Positions 1-9,024 are shown, counted from the first letter of the stretch. The stretch is 64,000 bases of DNA from Microbacterium sp. Root180 (GCF_001428485.1 NZ_LMHS01000003.1:1465679-1529678); one strand, 5' to 3'. Notes: a model not told the origin generated them from the sequence alone. Made by a program: numbers and translations.

Positions 1-99
1 TGCGCGCGGTGATGGTGCCGTCGGTGTCGGTCGAGCCGGCCGAGTTCGCCGTGACGCTGAGTCCGTCGGCCTGCCACGTGAAGTCCGCCGTCGGCGGGG
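1..99 (-). repeat. 99-bp PKD-coding repeat, copy at window edge
   Basis: This stretch matches the two tandem copies at 259-456 essentially base for base over about 99 bp. It encodes the first 33 residues of a PKD domain on the minus strand (PPTADFTW to GTITAR). It continues beyond the window. Confidence 0.8.
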
Positions 100-2443
100 T
101 GTTCGGCTGCGGCGGAGCGGTGACGGTGACGTTCTTGGTGACGGTGCCGGTGGCGCCGTCGTCGTCGGTGACGGTGAGGGTGACGGGGTAGGTTCCGGAT
201 GCCGCGAAGGTGTGCGTCGCGGTGGTGCCGGTCGCGGCGGTGCCGGCGAAGGACCAGGTGCGCGCGGTGATGGTGCCGTCGGTGTCGGTCGAGCCGGCCG
301 AGTTCGCCGTGACGCTGAGTCCGTCGGCCTGCCACGTGAAGTCCGCCGTCGGCGGGGTGCGCGCGGTGATGGTGCCGTCGGTGTCGGTCGAGCCGGCCGA
401 GTTCGCCGTGACGCTGAGTCCGTCGGCCTGCCACGTGAAGTCCGCCGTCGGCGGGACGTTCTGCGGCGGCGCGACACCCATTCGGTTCACCGAGACGTCG
501 TCGACCGAGACGATGACCGGGCCGTTGGTCGCGGAGGAGCTCAGGTAGCTCGTGAGACGGAGACCACCGGGCTGCTGGAGTGCCGCTGTCGAGTCCGTGG
601 CCGTGGCCGTCCACGACGTCGGCTCCTGCGCGCTGTCGAGCCAGGCTCGAGCCCGGATGGTGGTGGGGCTCGTGCCTTCCGCCTGCACCCGGATGCGGAT
701 CTTCGCGCCCGGCGTCAGCGTCGAGCCCACGACGGTTCCGCCGGCGAGCGCGGTGCCGTCGCGCATGACGTGGAGCGTGAACGTGCCGTTCGGATTGGTG
801 ACCACGCGCGCCGCGTACGCGGCGGAGCCGACCTGGCGCGCCGCCGTCGTGAAGGTCAGGGATCGATCGGGCACCCGGTCGAGGGTGACCGTCGCCCGCG
901 CGTCGACCGAGGCCGTGTCCATCGTCGGCAGCGTGGCCGTGAGCGTCGAACCGGCGTTCGACGAGATGCGGCCCACTCCTCCGGTCGCCGACAGCTTCGT
1001 GGTCGAGTTGACCGTCCAGGCGCCGCCGGTCTCGGCTGTTCCCCACCCCGCTGCGACCGAGCGGGTGAAGGTGTCGGCGGCGAGCGGCGTCGCCGCGGGC
1101 GGCTGGACGGTGGTGGACCACGTCGGACCCCGCGTGACGCTCGTGCCGTCACTGACGGTGGCGTACCAGTCCAGCACGGTTCCCACCGGGACATCGGGTA
1201 CCGGGACCGACGCGACGGCGCCGGCGGACACGGTCTGCTGTCCCACGACCGGCAGGTCTGCCGGCGGCGTCATGTCGTAGTTCCAGGTGAACGCGCTGTC
1301 CGCGTCGGTCTCGTACTGATTCAGCGTCGGCGAGTAGGTGGTCGCCGTGACCGTGCCCGCGGAGGGAGTGAACGTGTACCAGCGCAGCCACCCGTCGCCG
1401 CCGTTGGGCCGGCCCTGGAAGTCGCTGAGCGCCGCCTGGACGGGGTCGCCGCAGTCGTTCAGGTCGGAGCGGTTCGCCTCGCCGTCGAGTCCGTCGGTGA
1501 AGTGGCCGTTGACGACCAGGAAGATGTTGCAGTTGGACCGGACGAGCTTCTGCCAGATCTGCGCGCCGCTGTTGCCGGCGACATCCGTCCGCAGCTGTTG
1601 ACTGCTGAGGTTCCCGGTCACGGTGAGGTAGCTGTGCGTGCTCACGATGGCGCGTCGGTCAGGGTGGGCGTCGAGCACGCGCTGCGCCCAGGCGAGCACG
1701 TCGTCGGGCGGATTGAGCTCGAGGTTCACCGTCAGGAACTTCATGCCGCCCGCCTGGAACAGCGCGTAGTTGTTCATGTTCTGGCGGTCGGCAGCATCCG
1801 GCCCGAACTGGTTCTGCCCGTAGTAGCCGCCGTACGAGGCGTTGGCCGAGTTCCACGCGGCGTCGCGATAGCGGCTCACGGGGAAGTACTGGTCGTACTT
1901 CGAGAAGTCGCCGGTGGCCAGGTCGTAGTCGTGGTTGCCGGGGATCACGGAATGCGGGATGCCGGCGTTGTCGAGGATCGCCATGCTCGTGGTCGCACGC
2001 CCCCACTGGGCATCGGAGATCCGGTTGTCCACGATGTCACCGAGCCCCGCGGCGAAGGCGAGGTTGAGCGGGGACCGGTTGTCGACGATCCACTGCAGCT
2101 GCGACTGCAGCAGCGGGGTGTTCGCGGCGGTGAGCACGTAGTTCTGGGTGTCCGGGATGACGAGGAACGTGAAGGGCGACCCGCCGGCACCGGGCTCGAC
2201 CGTGCCGCGCGCCGCCGCGTGGAACGTCACCTGCAGCGATGCATCGTCGGGATCGTTGGCGCGCACGCTGAGTGGAGACCCGGGGGCGGTCGTGCCGCCG
2301 TCGACGGGTGCGACGAGAACCGGCTGGGCCGGCGGCGCTCCGCTCGCCTGTGCCGTCGCGGGCACGGCGACGAGCGCCACGCACAGAGCGAGAGTCCCCA
2401 AGACTCCTGCCGCACGGGCACGCCAGTTCTGATGTGGTCGCAT
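1..2443 (-). CDS. secreted metallophosphoesterase with GWG module and PKD repeats (3' end outside window)
   Basis: The gene reads leftwards and runs off the window. I chose the ATG at 2443 because GGGGAGG lies just upstream and a signal peptide follows directly (hydrophobic stretch about residues 12-30, cleavage near AQA). Residues about 92-310 carry calcineurin-like phosphoesterase motifs: D98-T-Q, GLGD (133-136), GNHD (169-172), THSY and NGHFTD. The likely activity is hydrolysis of phosphate esters outside the cell; the substrate cannot be read. Residues about 458-654 are a module beginning DTFTRSVAAGWG, also found in the three giant proteins at 9.8-24.7 kb. PKD repeats follow, the first cut short by a 99-bp tandem duplication. 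The fold assignment is firm and the function general. Confidence 0.85.
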   Translation of the reverse strand, partial: MRPHQNWRARAAGVLGTLALCVALVAVPATAQASGAPPAQPVLVAPVDGGTTAPGSPLSVRANDPDDASLQVTFHAAARGTVEPGAGGSPFTFLVIPDTQNYVLTAANTPLLQSQLQWIVDNRSPLNLAFAAGLGDIVDNRISDAQWGRATTSMAILDNAGIPHSVIPGNHDYDLATGDFSKYDQYFPVSRYRDAAWNSANASYGGYYGQNQFGPDAADRQNMNNYALFQAGGMKFLTVNLELNPPDDVLAWAQRVLDAHPDRRAIVSTHSYLTVTGNLSSQQLRTDVAGNSGAQIWQKLVRSNCNIFLVVNGHFTDGLDGEANRSDLNDCGDPVQAALSDFQGRPNGGDGWLRWYTFTPSAGTVTATTYSPTLNQYETDADSAFTWNYDMTPPADLPVVGQQTVSAGAVASVPVPDVPVGTVLDWYATVSDGTSVTRGPTWSTTVQPPAATPLAADTFTRSVAAGWGTAETGGAWTVNSTTKLSATGGVGRISSNAGSTLTATLPTMDTASVDARATVTLDRVPDRSLTFTTAARQVGSAAYAARVVTNPNGTFTLHVMRDGTALAGGTVVGSTLTPGAKIRIRVQAEGTSPTTIRARAWLDSAQEPTSWTATATDSTAALQQPGGLRLTSYLSSSATNGPVIVSVDDVSVNRMGVAPPQNVPPTADFTWQADGLSVTANSAGSTDTDGTITARTPPTADFTWQADGLSVTANSAGSTDTDGTITARTWSFAGTAATGTTATHTFAASGTYPVTLTVTDDDGATGTVTKNVTVTAPPQPNTPPTADFTWQADGLSVTANSAGSTDTDGTITAR
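259..456 (-). repeat. two tandem 99-bp direct repeats encoding a PKD half-domain
   Basis: Two adjacent identical 99-bp units (259-357 and 358-456) keep the reading frame. The upstream PKD domain is therefore broken after GTITAR and restarts at TPPTADF, giving a half domain joined to a full one. Either in-frame recombination between near-identical PKD repeats or an assembly collapse would produce this. Confidence 0.8.
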
Positions 2444-2554
2444 CGACCTACCTCCCCAGGGTGATCGGATGCCGATGGGCTCAACGTAGCACCGGCGGAA
2501 CAGGCCGCCAAGGGCCTCCCTCCGCGGGTCTCGCGCGACGCGCCGTGACGTGAC

Positions 2555-2583
2555 TTGACAATGAGATTGCTCTTAGATATTGG
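2555..2583 (+). promoter_or_regulatory. candidate promoter of the beta-helix gene
   Basis: A perfect TTGACA (2555-2560) sits in an unusually AT-rich island between the divergent genes at 2443 and 2689. Roughly 17 bases later comes a weak -10 (TATTGG, 2578-2583). It would give a leader of about 100 bases. Confidence 0.4.
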
Positions 2584-2688
2584 ATTCATAGTCACGATTC
2601 AGTTACGCTTTCCGGACCCGACCACACGTGAGGTCTGCCCCCCAGGCAGCACCTAAGCCCCGCGTGTACAACACTCCCCAGGTGGCCT

Positions 2689-4341
2689 GTGCATACTCGA
2701 TCGTCCCTTCGCAAACTCGAAAAGAAGACCAAAAGAAAGTCCCGCGTTCTCGCCCTCCTCACTGCCGTCGCTCTTGCGGCGGGCGGCGTGTTCGGCATCT
2801 CCACCGCGGCGACAGCATCCACGTCACTGACGTTGAAGCCCGGTTCGACGCAAGTCGTCTCCATCGGAGGCAACGGCACGGTGGGAACGGCGTCGATGAC
2901 CTACGTCCTCCCGAAGCTCCCCCGCTCCGGCAGTGGCACCTACACCGCGCTCCGGCTCCGTTCGAACACCGCCGGCGCCTACGTCCTGCAGACGCGTGTC
3001 TACCCGACCGGCGTCGTCCACGTGTCGCTCAAGAAGTCCACGCGCAGCGGCAAGACCGAGACGCTCACGCCGCTCGGCACCACCAAGGTGGCCGGCGCCA
3101 AGCTCGCCGCGGGCAAGCCGATCGCGCTCTCGTTCCGCATCTCGGGCTCCTCCACGACGGCGCTCAGCGGAACGGTCACGGTTGGCGGCAAGACGGTCTC
3201 CGTCGGGTTCTCCGACTCGAGCCGGCCCCTCACGACCGCCGGTCGGGCTGACTACAGCTTCTACGTCTCGTCGTCGACGCCGGGAATGTCGGCGACGGTG
3301 ACCCAGCGGGCGGCCTCGCTGTCCACGCCCGCGGCCCCCGCGAAGCCGGTGGCCCCTGCGCCGGCACCGTCCAAGCCGGCACCGGCACCGGCACCGACGC
3401 CGACCCCGTCGACCCCCGCGAAGCCGGCCCCGACGCCGACTCCCACGCCGACCCCGGAGCCGACGACCCCCGCGACGCCGACTCCCACGCCGACGCCCAC
3501 GCCGACCCCGACTCCCACGCCGACGCCGACCCCGCCGCCTGCGCCGGAGACGCCGTCGACCGGGTACCCGGATGCGTCCAACACCGGCGTTCCCGCCGGC
3601 GTGACGCTGACGGTGCACAACGGCGACATCACGATCAACGAGCCCAACACCGTGATCGACGGACTCGAGGTGCGAGGGATCATCACGATCAACGCTCCCG
3701 GCGCGGTCATCAAGAACTCGAAGATCGTCGGCACGTCGACGGCACGCTCCGTCGGCCTGGTCAACAACGTCGTCTCGGGAGCCTCGTTCACGATCGTCGA
3801 CTCCGAGATCGCGGCCGCCGTGGAGAACACCACGTGGAACGGCATCTTCGGCAGCAACTTCACCGCGCTGCGCGTCGACGTTCACCGCGTCGTCGACCCG
3901 ATCCGTGTGCTCGGCAGCAACGTGACCGTCAAGGATTCGTGGCTGCATGACTCGACGTACGACGCGACCGACCCGGCGCGCAACGGCACGCCGACGCATG
4001 ACGACTCGGTGCAGATCCAGGCGGGCACGAACATCGTCCTCGAGGGCAACCGCATGGAGGACGCCCACAACGCGGCCATCATGATCTCGCAGGACACGTC
4101 GCGCACGAAGCTCGGCAGCATCCAGATCGCCGACAACTATCTGCAGGGAGGCGCGTGCACCGTCAACATCGCGCCCACCCCCAGCGCCTTCGCTCCAGCG
4201 ATCACGGCGAACGTCTTCGGGCCTGAGCGCATTCACAAGGCGTGCGCGGTCATCGCGCCGACGGCGAATGCCCCCGTCCTGAAGGCGAACGTCTGGGGTG
4301 CGACGGGTCTGGCGATGTCGACCTTCACCGTCGTGCAGTAG
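2689..4341 (+). CDS. secreted beta-helix protein with Pro/Thr linker
   Basis: A 550-residue exported protein. A basic N-terminus and hydrophobic segment (about 20-40, ending TAATAS) form a signal peptide. Residues about 45-205 are a divergent form of the 200-residue GWG module: compare TAGAYVLQTRVYPTGVVHVS here with TAAGDYRLKLRISSAGVVQV in the giant protein at 14.8 kb. Residues about 210-285 are a low-complexity PTP linker. The C-terminal 250 residues repeat short strand-rich units (ITINEPNTVIDG, ITINAPGAVIKNSKI) typical of right-handed parallel beta-helices such as pectate-lyase-like polysaccharide-binding or -cleaving domains. The GTG start at 2689 has only a modest RBS. No catalytic residues can be assigned, so binding or lyase activity is open. 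Confidence 0.8.
   Translation: MHTRSSLRKLEKKTKRKSRVLALLTAVALAAGGVFGISTAATASTSLTLKPGSTQVVSIGGNGTVGTASMTYVLPKLPRSGSGTYTALRLRSNTAGAYVLQTRVYPTGVVHVSLKKSTRSGKTETLTPLGTTKVAGAKLAAGKPIALSFRISGSSTTALSGTVTVGGKTVSVGFSDSSRPLTTAGRADYSFYVSSSTPGMSATVTQRAASLSTPAAPAKPVAPAPAPSKPAPAPAPTPTPSTPAKPAPTPTPTPTPEPTTPATPTPTPTPTPTPTPTPTPTPPPAPETPSTGYPDASNTGVPAGVTLTVHNGDITINEPNTVIDGLEVRGIITINAPGAVIKNSKIVGTSTARSVGLVNNVVSGASFTIVDSEIAAAVENTTWNGIFGSNFTALRVDVHRVVDPIRVLGSNVTVKDSWLHDSTYDATDPARNGTPTHDDSVQIQAGTNIVLEGNRMEDAHNAAIMISQDTSRTKLGSIQIADNYLQGGACTVNIAPTPSAFAPAITANVFGPERIHKACAVIAPTANAPVLKANVWGATGLAMSTFTVVQ
3340..3540 (+). repeat. low-complexity Pro-Thr/Pro-Ala coding repeat
   Basis: Runs of near-identical ccgacgccg/cccacgccg units encode a PTPTP and APAP linker in the beta-helix protein. 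It is a flexible wall-spanning style linker and prone to replication slippage. Confidence 0.85.
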
Positions 4342-4352
4342 ACCGCTTCGAC

Positions 4353-4393
4353 CGCCGATGGCCCCTGCTCCTCGAGAGCGGGGGCCATCGGCG
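4353..4393 (-). terminator. bidirectional terminator between convergent genes
   Basis: Perfect 13-bp arms CGCCGATGGCCCC (4353-4365) and GGGGCCATCGGCG (4381-4393). The stem continues inwards with GCTC/GAGC. It lies between the convergent stops at 4341 and 4402, so it can serve both strands. Confidence 0.75.
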
Positions 4394-4401
4394 TTCCTGG
4401 G

Positions 4402-5328
4402 TCAGGCGGATGCTCGGCGGCGGCCGTACTCGTCGTGCGCATAGCCGACCGCGCCGCCGACCATTCCCGCCCCACGGTAGGCGGTGCGAAGACCCCTCGC
4501 TCGGTGCTCCAGGGATCGCGAGAGCGTGCCCCACGCCCAGCGCACGAGACCTCCGGCGACGCGAACCCCGCCGCGCACGCACATCCGGGCACGCGCCATG
4601 AGCCGTCCGGGCGCGGATCCCGCCAGGGCGATGTTCACCCGCGCGGCCGTGTTGCCGAATCGGAAGGTGCGCATGAGCACCCACGCGCGAGTGAAACGCG
4701 CGGCCTCTTCCTGCTCGATCACGACCGCGTCCTGCGCCCAGCGGATGGTCCCGCCACGCGAGACCAGGAGGCGCGTGTACATGCTGTCGCTTCCGCCGGT
4801 GAGCCCGAACCGTTCGTCGAAGCGGAGACCGAGCGGGCGGATGAGGGTGAGGTCCAGCAGCAGGTTGTTCGTCGCCGCCTCGGTCATCGCCTGGCGGTCG
4901 GTGCGCACCGGGCGGATGAAGGCCCCGCTCGCCCGTACCCACGCTTCGACGTCGTCCGGGAATCGCGTCACGACGCGACCCGCGACGGCGTGCGCCCCCG
5001 TCTCCGCGTGTGCACGCAGGAGATTGCGCAGCCACGACTCCTCGGGCACCTCGTCGTCATCGATGAAGACGACGGCATCGGCGTCGGCGGACTCGTCGAT
5101 GGCGCGGTTGCGGACCGCGGCGATTCCCGGTCGGGGCTCGACGGCGTAGGACACCTCGAACGATTCGGCGACGGAGCGCCCGGTGGCGGACGCATCGTTG
5201 TCGACGACCAGCACGCGCACGGTGACGCGATCGTCCGTCACCGCCCGTGCCTGGGCGGTGACGATGGCGAGGGCCGCCTCGAGGGCGGCGGGGCGCTTGA
5301 AGGTCGGTATCGCGACGACGACGATCAT
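4402..5328 (-). CDS. family 2 glycosyltransferase
   Basis: A 308-residue GT-A enzyme that should transfer a sugar from a nucleotide-sugar to a growing glycan at the cytoplasmic face of the membrane. It opens with VVVAIPTFKRP, the usual GT2 strand-loop, has VDND near residue 45 and the metal-binding VFIDDDEVPEESW. I chose the ATG at 5328 because AAAGGAA lies 5 bases upstream and it shares one base with the stop of the preceding gene (TGATG). A longer in-frame reading to 5427 would add 33 residues before the domain and overlap that gene. Donor and acceptor are not readable. Confidence 0.85.
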   Translation of the reverse strand: MIVVVAIPTFKRPAALEAALAIVTAQARAVTDDRVTVRVLVVDNDASATGRSVAESFEVSYAVEPRPGIAAVRNRAIDESADADAVVFIDDDEVPEESWLRNLLRAHAETGAHAVAGRVVTRFPDDVEAWVRASGAFIRPVRTDRQAMTEAATNNLLLDLTLIRPLGLRFDERFGLTGGSDSMYTRLLVSRGGTIRWAQDAVVIEQEEAARFTRAWVLMRTFRFGNTAARVNIALAGSAPGRLMARARMCVRGGVRVAGGLVRWAWGTLSRSLEHRARGLRTAYRGAGMVGGAVGYAHDEYGRRRASA

Positions 5329-6377
5329 CAGGTTCCTTTCCGGTTCGCGTGCCGACCGCGACGCGGGCGGGCCGTGTCGAGCGCTTCGCGGTACGCCTCG
5401 GCGTGCGCCGCACCCGCGGCATCCCACTCCCTCGCCGACAGGTCGGGGCGACCGATCATGCCGCGGCCGGTGGCATCGGCCAGGCCGGCCAGCGAGTCCG
5501 CGGAGAGCTCATCCCCGAAGAAGTGAACCCAGCCCGGCCCGACCTCCGCGGCCAGCAGGCGGGTGGTCTCGTTGTCGGGGACGAGGATCGGACGATCCAG
5601 CGAGAGCGCCGCGAGAGCGGAGCCCGAGTTGTGCATGTGGCGGTACGGCAGCACGATCGCCGACGCGGCGGTCACGATCGCGACGAACTCCTCCTCGGAG
5701 AGGTAGCGAAGGTCTGCCTCGAGAGCCGGGATACGGGCGGCGGCCGCGGTGATCGCCCGTGCGAGCTCGGGGTCGGATGCTCTCCCCGCGACCGTCAGCC
5801 GGAGCTCCCCGCGATCGGCGGTCACCCGCTCGAAGGCGGCGATCAGCTGCTCCACGCCCTTGTACGGCTTGATGAGGCCGACGTACGCCAGACGATCCGG
5901 CGTGGCTGCGTTCTTGCTCATGGGGGCGAACCAGTCGCGGTAATGGCCGTGCAGGATCAGCGCGGAGGGAGTCTCGGCAACCTCGGGTGTGGTCGGAGAC
6001 AACCGGATCCGGAGCGTCGTACGCCGCTCCAGCGCGGTCAGCAGTGCCACGTCGATCCGGCCGCCCTCCGGCGGCGTGATGTTGTGCACCGTCTTCACGA
6101 CCGGCGTCCGGGTGAGGGAGAGGCGGGCAAGGAGCGCGGCCATCGCGGCGCGCTTGCCGATGCGGGTGAGGCCGCTGCCCGCGGCCAGCAGCGTATCGCC
6201 CCAGTGCACGTGGAAGACGTCGTAGCGCCCGAAGAGCGCGGTGCGCCACGAGAACGGGAGATGCTCGACCCCGGGCGTCCGCCGCAGGGCGTCCCGCAGC
6301 ATGACGATGTACGGATTGGTGGTGGGACGGGGTGCGCCGAACGACTGCATGACCCTGATCCGCCGCATCCGCACCAC
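5328..6377 (-). CDS. GT-B fold glycosyltransferase
   Basis: About 349 residues, probably acting on the same glycan as the next gene, to which it is coupled by a one-base overlap. The N-terminal half has FHVHWGD and KTVHN; the C-terminal half has YVGLIKPYKGVEQLIAAF and a nucleotide-binding region around LPYRHMHNSGSALAALSLDRP, typical of GT4-like enzymes. Three starts are possible: GTG 6377, GTG 6374 and ATG 6368. A G-rich run (GCGGGGG) precedes them and does not decide the matter. It diverges from the operon starting at 6466 across an 88-base gap. Confidence 0.75.
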   Translation of the reverse strand: MVRMRRIRVMQSFGAPRPTTNPYIVMLRDALRRTPGVEHLPFSWRTALFGRYDVFHVHWGDTLLAAGSGLTRIGKRAAMAALLARLSLTRTPVVKTVHNITPPEGGRIDVALLTALERRTTLRIRLSPTTPEVAETPSALILHGHYRDWFAPMSKNAATPDRLAYVGLIKPYKGVEQLIAAFERVTADRGELRLTVAGRASDPELARAITAAAARIPALEADLRYLSEEEFVAIVTAASAIVLPYRHMHNSGSALAALSLDRPILVPDNETTRLLAAEVGPGWVHFFGDELSADSLAGLADATGRGMIGRPDLSAREWDAAGAAHAEAYREALDTARPRRGRHANRKGT

Positions 6378-6465
6378 CCCCGCTTAATCTAGCGGTGACG
6401 AGAGGTCGTGCGCGGGACGGGCATACTGGCACGATAGGCGCCCGTCATCTTCGGGGAGGTTCCGG

Positions 6466-7200
6466 GTGGAAACGATCTCACAGACATACGCGCGACTTCG
6501 GCTCGCGCAGAAGGGCCGTGCGCGTGGCGCGCCGGCCTACTCGGTGTACGTCAACCGGCCGGTCGGAAGGCTGCTGGCGGCTGTCGCGTACCGCATCGGG
6601 CTCACCCCTAACCAGGTCACCCTGGTCAGCGCGGTCTTCACCTTCACCGCGATCGCGCTGATCGCGATCGTTCCCGCCTCACCGGCGATCGGCGTGGTCA
6701 TCTGGCTGCTCCTCGCGCTCGGCTACGCGTGGGACTCCGCCGACGGCCAGGTGGCGCGCCTTCGGGGCGGCGGCTCGCTCGCGGGCGAGTGGCTGGACCA
6801 CTTCGTCGACGCGGCCAAGATCACGTCGCTGCACCTCGCGGTGCTCGTGGGACTCAGCAAGGCGACCGACATCCCGCAGACGTGGCTGCTGGTGCCGATC
6901 GCCTTCACGATCGTCGCCAGCACGACGTTCTTCGCGATGATCCTCAACGACCTGCTCAAGGGCAAGCGCGGCGTCGCCTCGGCGCACAGCACCGGCGGCG
7001 GCGGCATCCTGCGTTCGCTGCTCCTGCTGCCCACCGACTACGGCATCCTGATGCTCACGTTCGTGGTGTGGGGCTGGCCGCTCCTGTTCTTCGGGATCTA
7101 CTCGCTGCTCTTCCTCGCGTGCGCCGCGTTCCTCGTCGCCGCCGCCATCACCTGGTTCCGTCAGATGGCGCGGCTCGACCGCGAGAACGTCACCCCGTGA
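6466..7200 (+). CDS. CDP-alcohol phosphatidyltransferase family membrane protein
   Basis: A 244-residue multi-pass membrane protein with the complete family signature D-x2-D-G-x2-A-R-x8-G-x3-D-x3-D (starting DSADGQVAR, ending GEWLDHFVD, about residues 89-111). Family members transfer a phospho-alcohol moiety from a CDP-activated donor to an alcohol acceptor using two divalent metals. The GTG start has GGGGAGG 6 bases upstream. Its stop overlaps the next GTG (GTGA), so it is coupled to two sugar-transferase genes. That context suggests a phosphodiester-linked surface glycan rather than bulk phospholipid synthesis; this is inference. Confidence 0.8.
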   Translation: METISQTYARLRLAQKGRARGAPAYSVYVNRPVGRLLAAVAYRIGLTPNQVTLVSAVFTFTAIALIAIVPASPAIGVVIWLLLALGYAWDSADGQVARLRGGGSLAGEWLDHFVDAAKITSLHLAVLVGLSKATDIPQTWLLVPIAFTIVASTTFFAMILNDLLKGKRGVASAHSTGGGGILRSLLLLPTDYGILMLTFVVWGWPLLFFGIYSLLFLACAAFLVAAAITWFRQMARLDRENVTP

Positions 7201-8114
7201 CGGGTGGGCGCACGGCCGTGCTGGTCGTGAGCTACGGCTCCTCCGAGATGGTCGCGGAGAACCTCCGGCGCACGACGCTTCCGGACGATGCCGTCGTGGT
7301 CGTGGTCGACAACTTCACGACCGAGGACGAACGGGCCGCCATCGGCGCGATCGCCGCCCGAGAGGGCTGGCAGCTCGTCTGCCCCGATCGGAACCTCGGG
7401 TTCGGTGCGGGCATGAACGCGGCGGCGAAGCGAGCGGCGGAATCGGATGCCGACGCCTACGTCCTCCTGAATCCCGACGCCTACCTCGAGGAGGACGGCG
7501 TCGCGAGACTCTCGGCCGCGGTCCTCGCCGAACCGGCATCCCTGATCTCGCCGCTGGTGATCCGCCCCGACGGGCGACACTTCGCGTCCGAGATGGAGCT
7601 GGATCTCGACTCCGGCTCCGTGCGCCGCATCCGCGACGGCCGCCGCTACGCGAACTCCGCGCTCTGGCTGAGCGGCGCGTGCCTCGCGATCAGCCGCCCG
7701 ATGTGGGAGCGCACCGGGGGCTTCGACGATGACTACTTCCTCTACTGGGAGGACATCGACCTGTCGGTCCGCGCTGCTCGGGCCGGCGCCGCCCTGCGGG
7801 TGGACCACGATGTGCGCGCCGTCCACAGCGCCGGCGGCACACAGTCCCACGACGGTGAGGCCGCGGGCAAGTCCCCGGTGTACTACTTCTACAACGTCCG
7901 GAATCGGCTCGTGTTCGCCGCCCAGCACCTCGATCGCGCCCGGCAGCGCCGGTGGGCGCGTCGGGCGGTTCCCGCGGCGTGGGACATCCTGATGCGGGGC
8001 GGCCGACGCCAGCTGCTGCATCCGGGGCGCACGATCGTCCCCGCCGTGCGAGGGACCATGTCCGGGCTCGCCTATCTCCGGCAGAGTCGGCGCGCGGGCA
8101 CGGAGGCGCCATGA
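7197..8114 (+). CDS. family 2 glycosyltransferase, rhamnosyltransferase-like
   Basis: A 305-residue GT-A enzyme. It has VVSYGSSEMVAENL at the N-terminus, VVDN (about 39-42), the PDRNLGFGAGMNAAAKRA segment, LLNPDAY as the metal-binding DXD-type site, and GGFDDDYFLYWEDIDLS with the acidic catalytic region. This pattern is typical of rhamnosyl- and galactofuranosyl-type GT2 enzymes. The GTG at 7197 overlaps the previous stop, and its own TGA overlaps the next ATG, so three genes are translationally coupled. The donor sugar is not certain. Confidence 0.82.
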   Translation: MTGGRTAVLVVSYGSSEMVAENLRRTTLPDDAVVVVVDNFTTEDERAAIGAIAAREGWQLVCPDRNLGFGAGMNAAAKRAAESDADAYVLLNPDAYLEEDGVARLSAAVLAEPASLISPLVIRPDGRHFASEMELDLDSGSVRRIRDGRRYANSALWLSGACLAISRPMWERTGGFDDDYFLYWEDIDLSVRAARAGAALRVDHDVRAVHSAGGTQSHDGEAAGKSPVYYFYNVRNRLVFAAQHLDRARQRRWARRAVPAAWDILMRGGRRQLLHPGRTIVPAVRGTMSGLAYLRQSRRAGTEAP

Positions 8115-8968
8115 CCGAGGGAACGGTGATCGCCGTCACCAAGAAGCTCCACGGCCTGGGCAACCGGCTCCGCGTCACCCTCGGGGCCCGTTCGCTCGCC
8201 CGCTGGGCGTCGCGCGACTTCGCGTACACCTGGCCGACCGGCGCCGCGTTCGGCGCCACCTTCGACGAGCTGTGGCAGTTCGGCGAGAAGCGGATCAGCA
8301 CCGCGCGCTCGCGCGTGCTCTCGCTGCGGCATCCGTATCGCCGGCATGACCTCGAATGGCTCGACGCCGCCCGTGACGATCGGATCTGGCAGCTGCGCAC
8401 CGCCCACGCGCTGCACCTGCCGCCGGACGCCACTCCCTGGGGAGAGGAGCTGCAGTCGCTGACCCCCGTCCCGGCGATCGGCGGACGCGCGGAAGCCTTC
8501 TTCGCGCACAACCTCGCGGGGCAGCCGTACGTCGGCGTGATGGTGCGCGCCCACGCCGTCTCGAACGCCGAGACCCTCCAGCATTCGCCTGTCAGCTGGT
8601 ACATCGAGCGCATGAAGGAGGTCAGCGCGCAGCATCCCGGCATGCGGTTCTTCCTCTCGGCCGACACGGCGCAGGCGCAGGCGGAGGTGATCGACGCGGT
8701 GCCCGGGACCGTCGCGCTGAGCGACAAGGGCGGCTACAACACGAAAGCCGCGCTCGTGTCGTCCGTCGTCGACCTCTATCTGCTCGCGGGGAGCACGCAC
8801 CTGCTCGCGCCCCACTACTCCAGCTTTCCCGAGATCGCCCAGCAGCTCGCGGGTCCGTCGCTGCGTCTGGAGACCTCGATGACGCCGCCGGACACGCGGT
8901 TCGGTCCCGAAGACCGGCCGAGCGTGGTCTCGGACCCGCTCCGCCCGTCGGTCCGCACGATGCACTGA
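8111..8968 (+). CDS. fucosyltransferase-like (GT23/NodZ-like) protein
   Basis: 285 residues with an N-terminal KKLHGLGNRLR segment, a central VMVRAHAVSNAETL, FFLSADT, and a C-terminal SSVVDLYLLAGSTHLLAPHYS. The GxGNR start and the late D-L-Y-L-L-A...S..S pattern recall alpha-1,6-fucosyltransferases and NodZ, which use GDP-fucose. The HxRRxD-type arginine motif is weak here (VRAHA), so donor specificity is uncertain. It is the last gene of a coupled trio (ATGA overlap) and probably decorates the same glycan. No signal peptide. Confidence 0.5.
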   Translation: MTEGTVIAVTKKLHGLGNRLRVTLGARSLARWASRDFAYTWPTGAAFGATFDELWQFGEKRISTARSRVLSLRHPYRRHDLEWLDAARDDRIWQLRTAHALHLPPDATPWGEELQSLTPVPAIGGRAEAFFAHNLAGQPYVGVMVRAHAVSNAETLQHSPVSWYIERMKEVSAQHPGMRFFLSADTAQAQAEVIDAVPGTVALSDKGGYNTKAALVSSVVDLYLLAGSTHLLAPHYSSFPEIAQQLAGPSLRLETSMTPPDTRFGPEDRPSVVSDPLRPSVRTMH

Positions 8969-8974
8969 ACGAAG

Positions 8975-9024
8975 ATTCCTTAGGGAATTCCTGAGGTTCG
9001 CGGCGTGGCGCCCCCTGATATAGT
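8975..9024 (+). promoter_or_regulatory. ATTCC-N4-GGAAT dyad and candidate -10 upstream of the lipoprotein gene
   Basis: ATTCC TTAG GGAAT (8975-8988) overlaps a GGAATTCC palindrome and lies about 30 bases upstream of a TATAGT (9019-9024). A similar dyad with a 6-base spacer is at 21011-21026, at the same distance from its start codon. The role is a guess: operator or sigma-factor site. Confidence 0.35.

Noticed and set aside
259..456. CRISPR-like direct repeats
   Set aside because: No spacers: the copies abut and encode protein repeats.
212..2464. 750-codon plus-strand frame over the metallophosphoesterase
   Set aside because: Shadow of the minus-strand gene; Arg-rich with no signal or domain.
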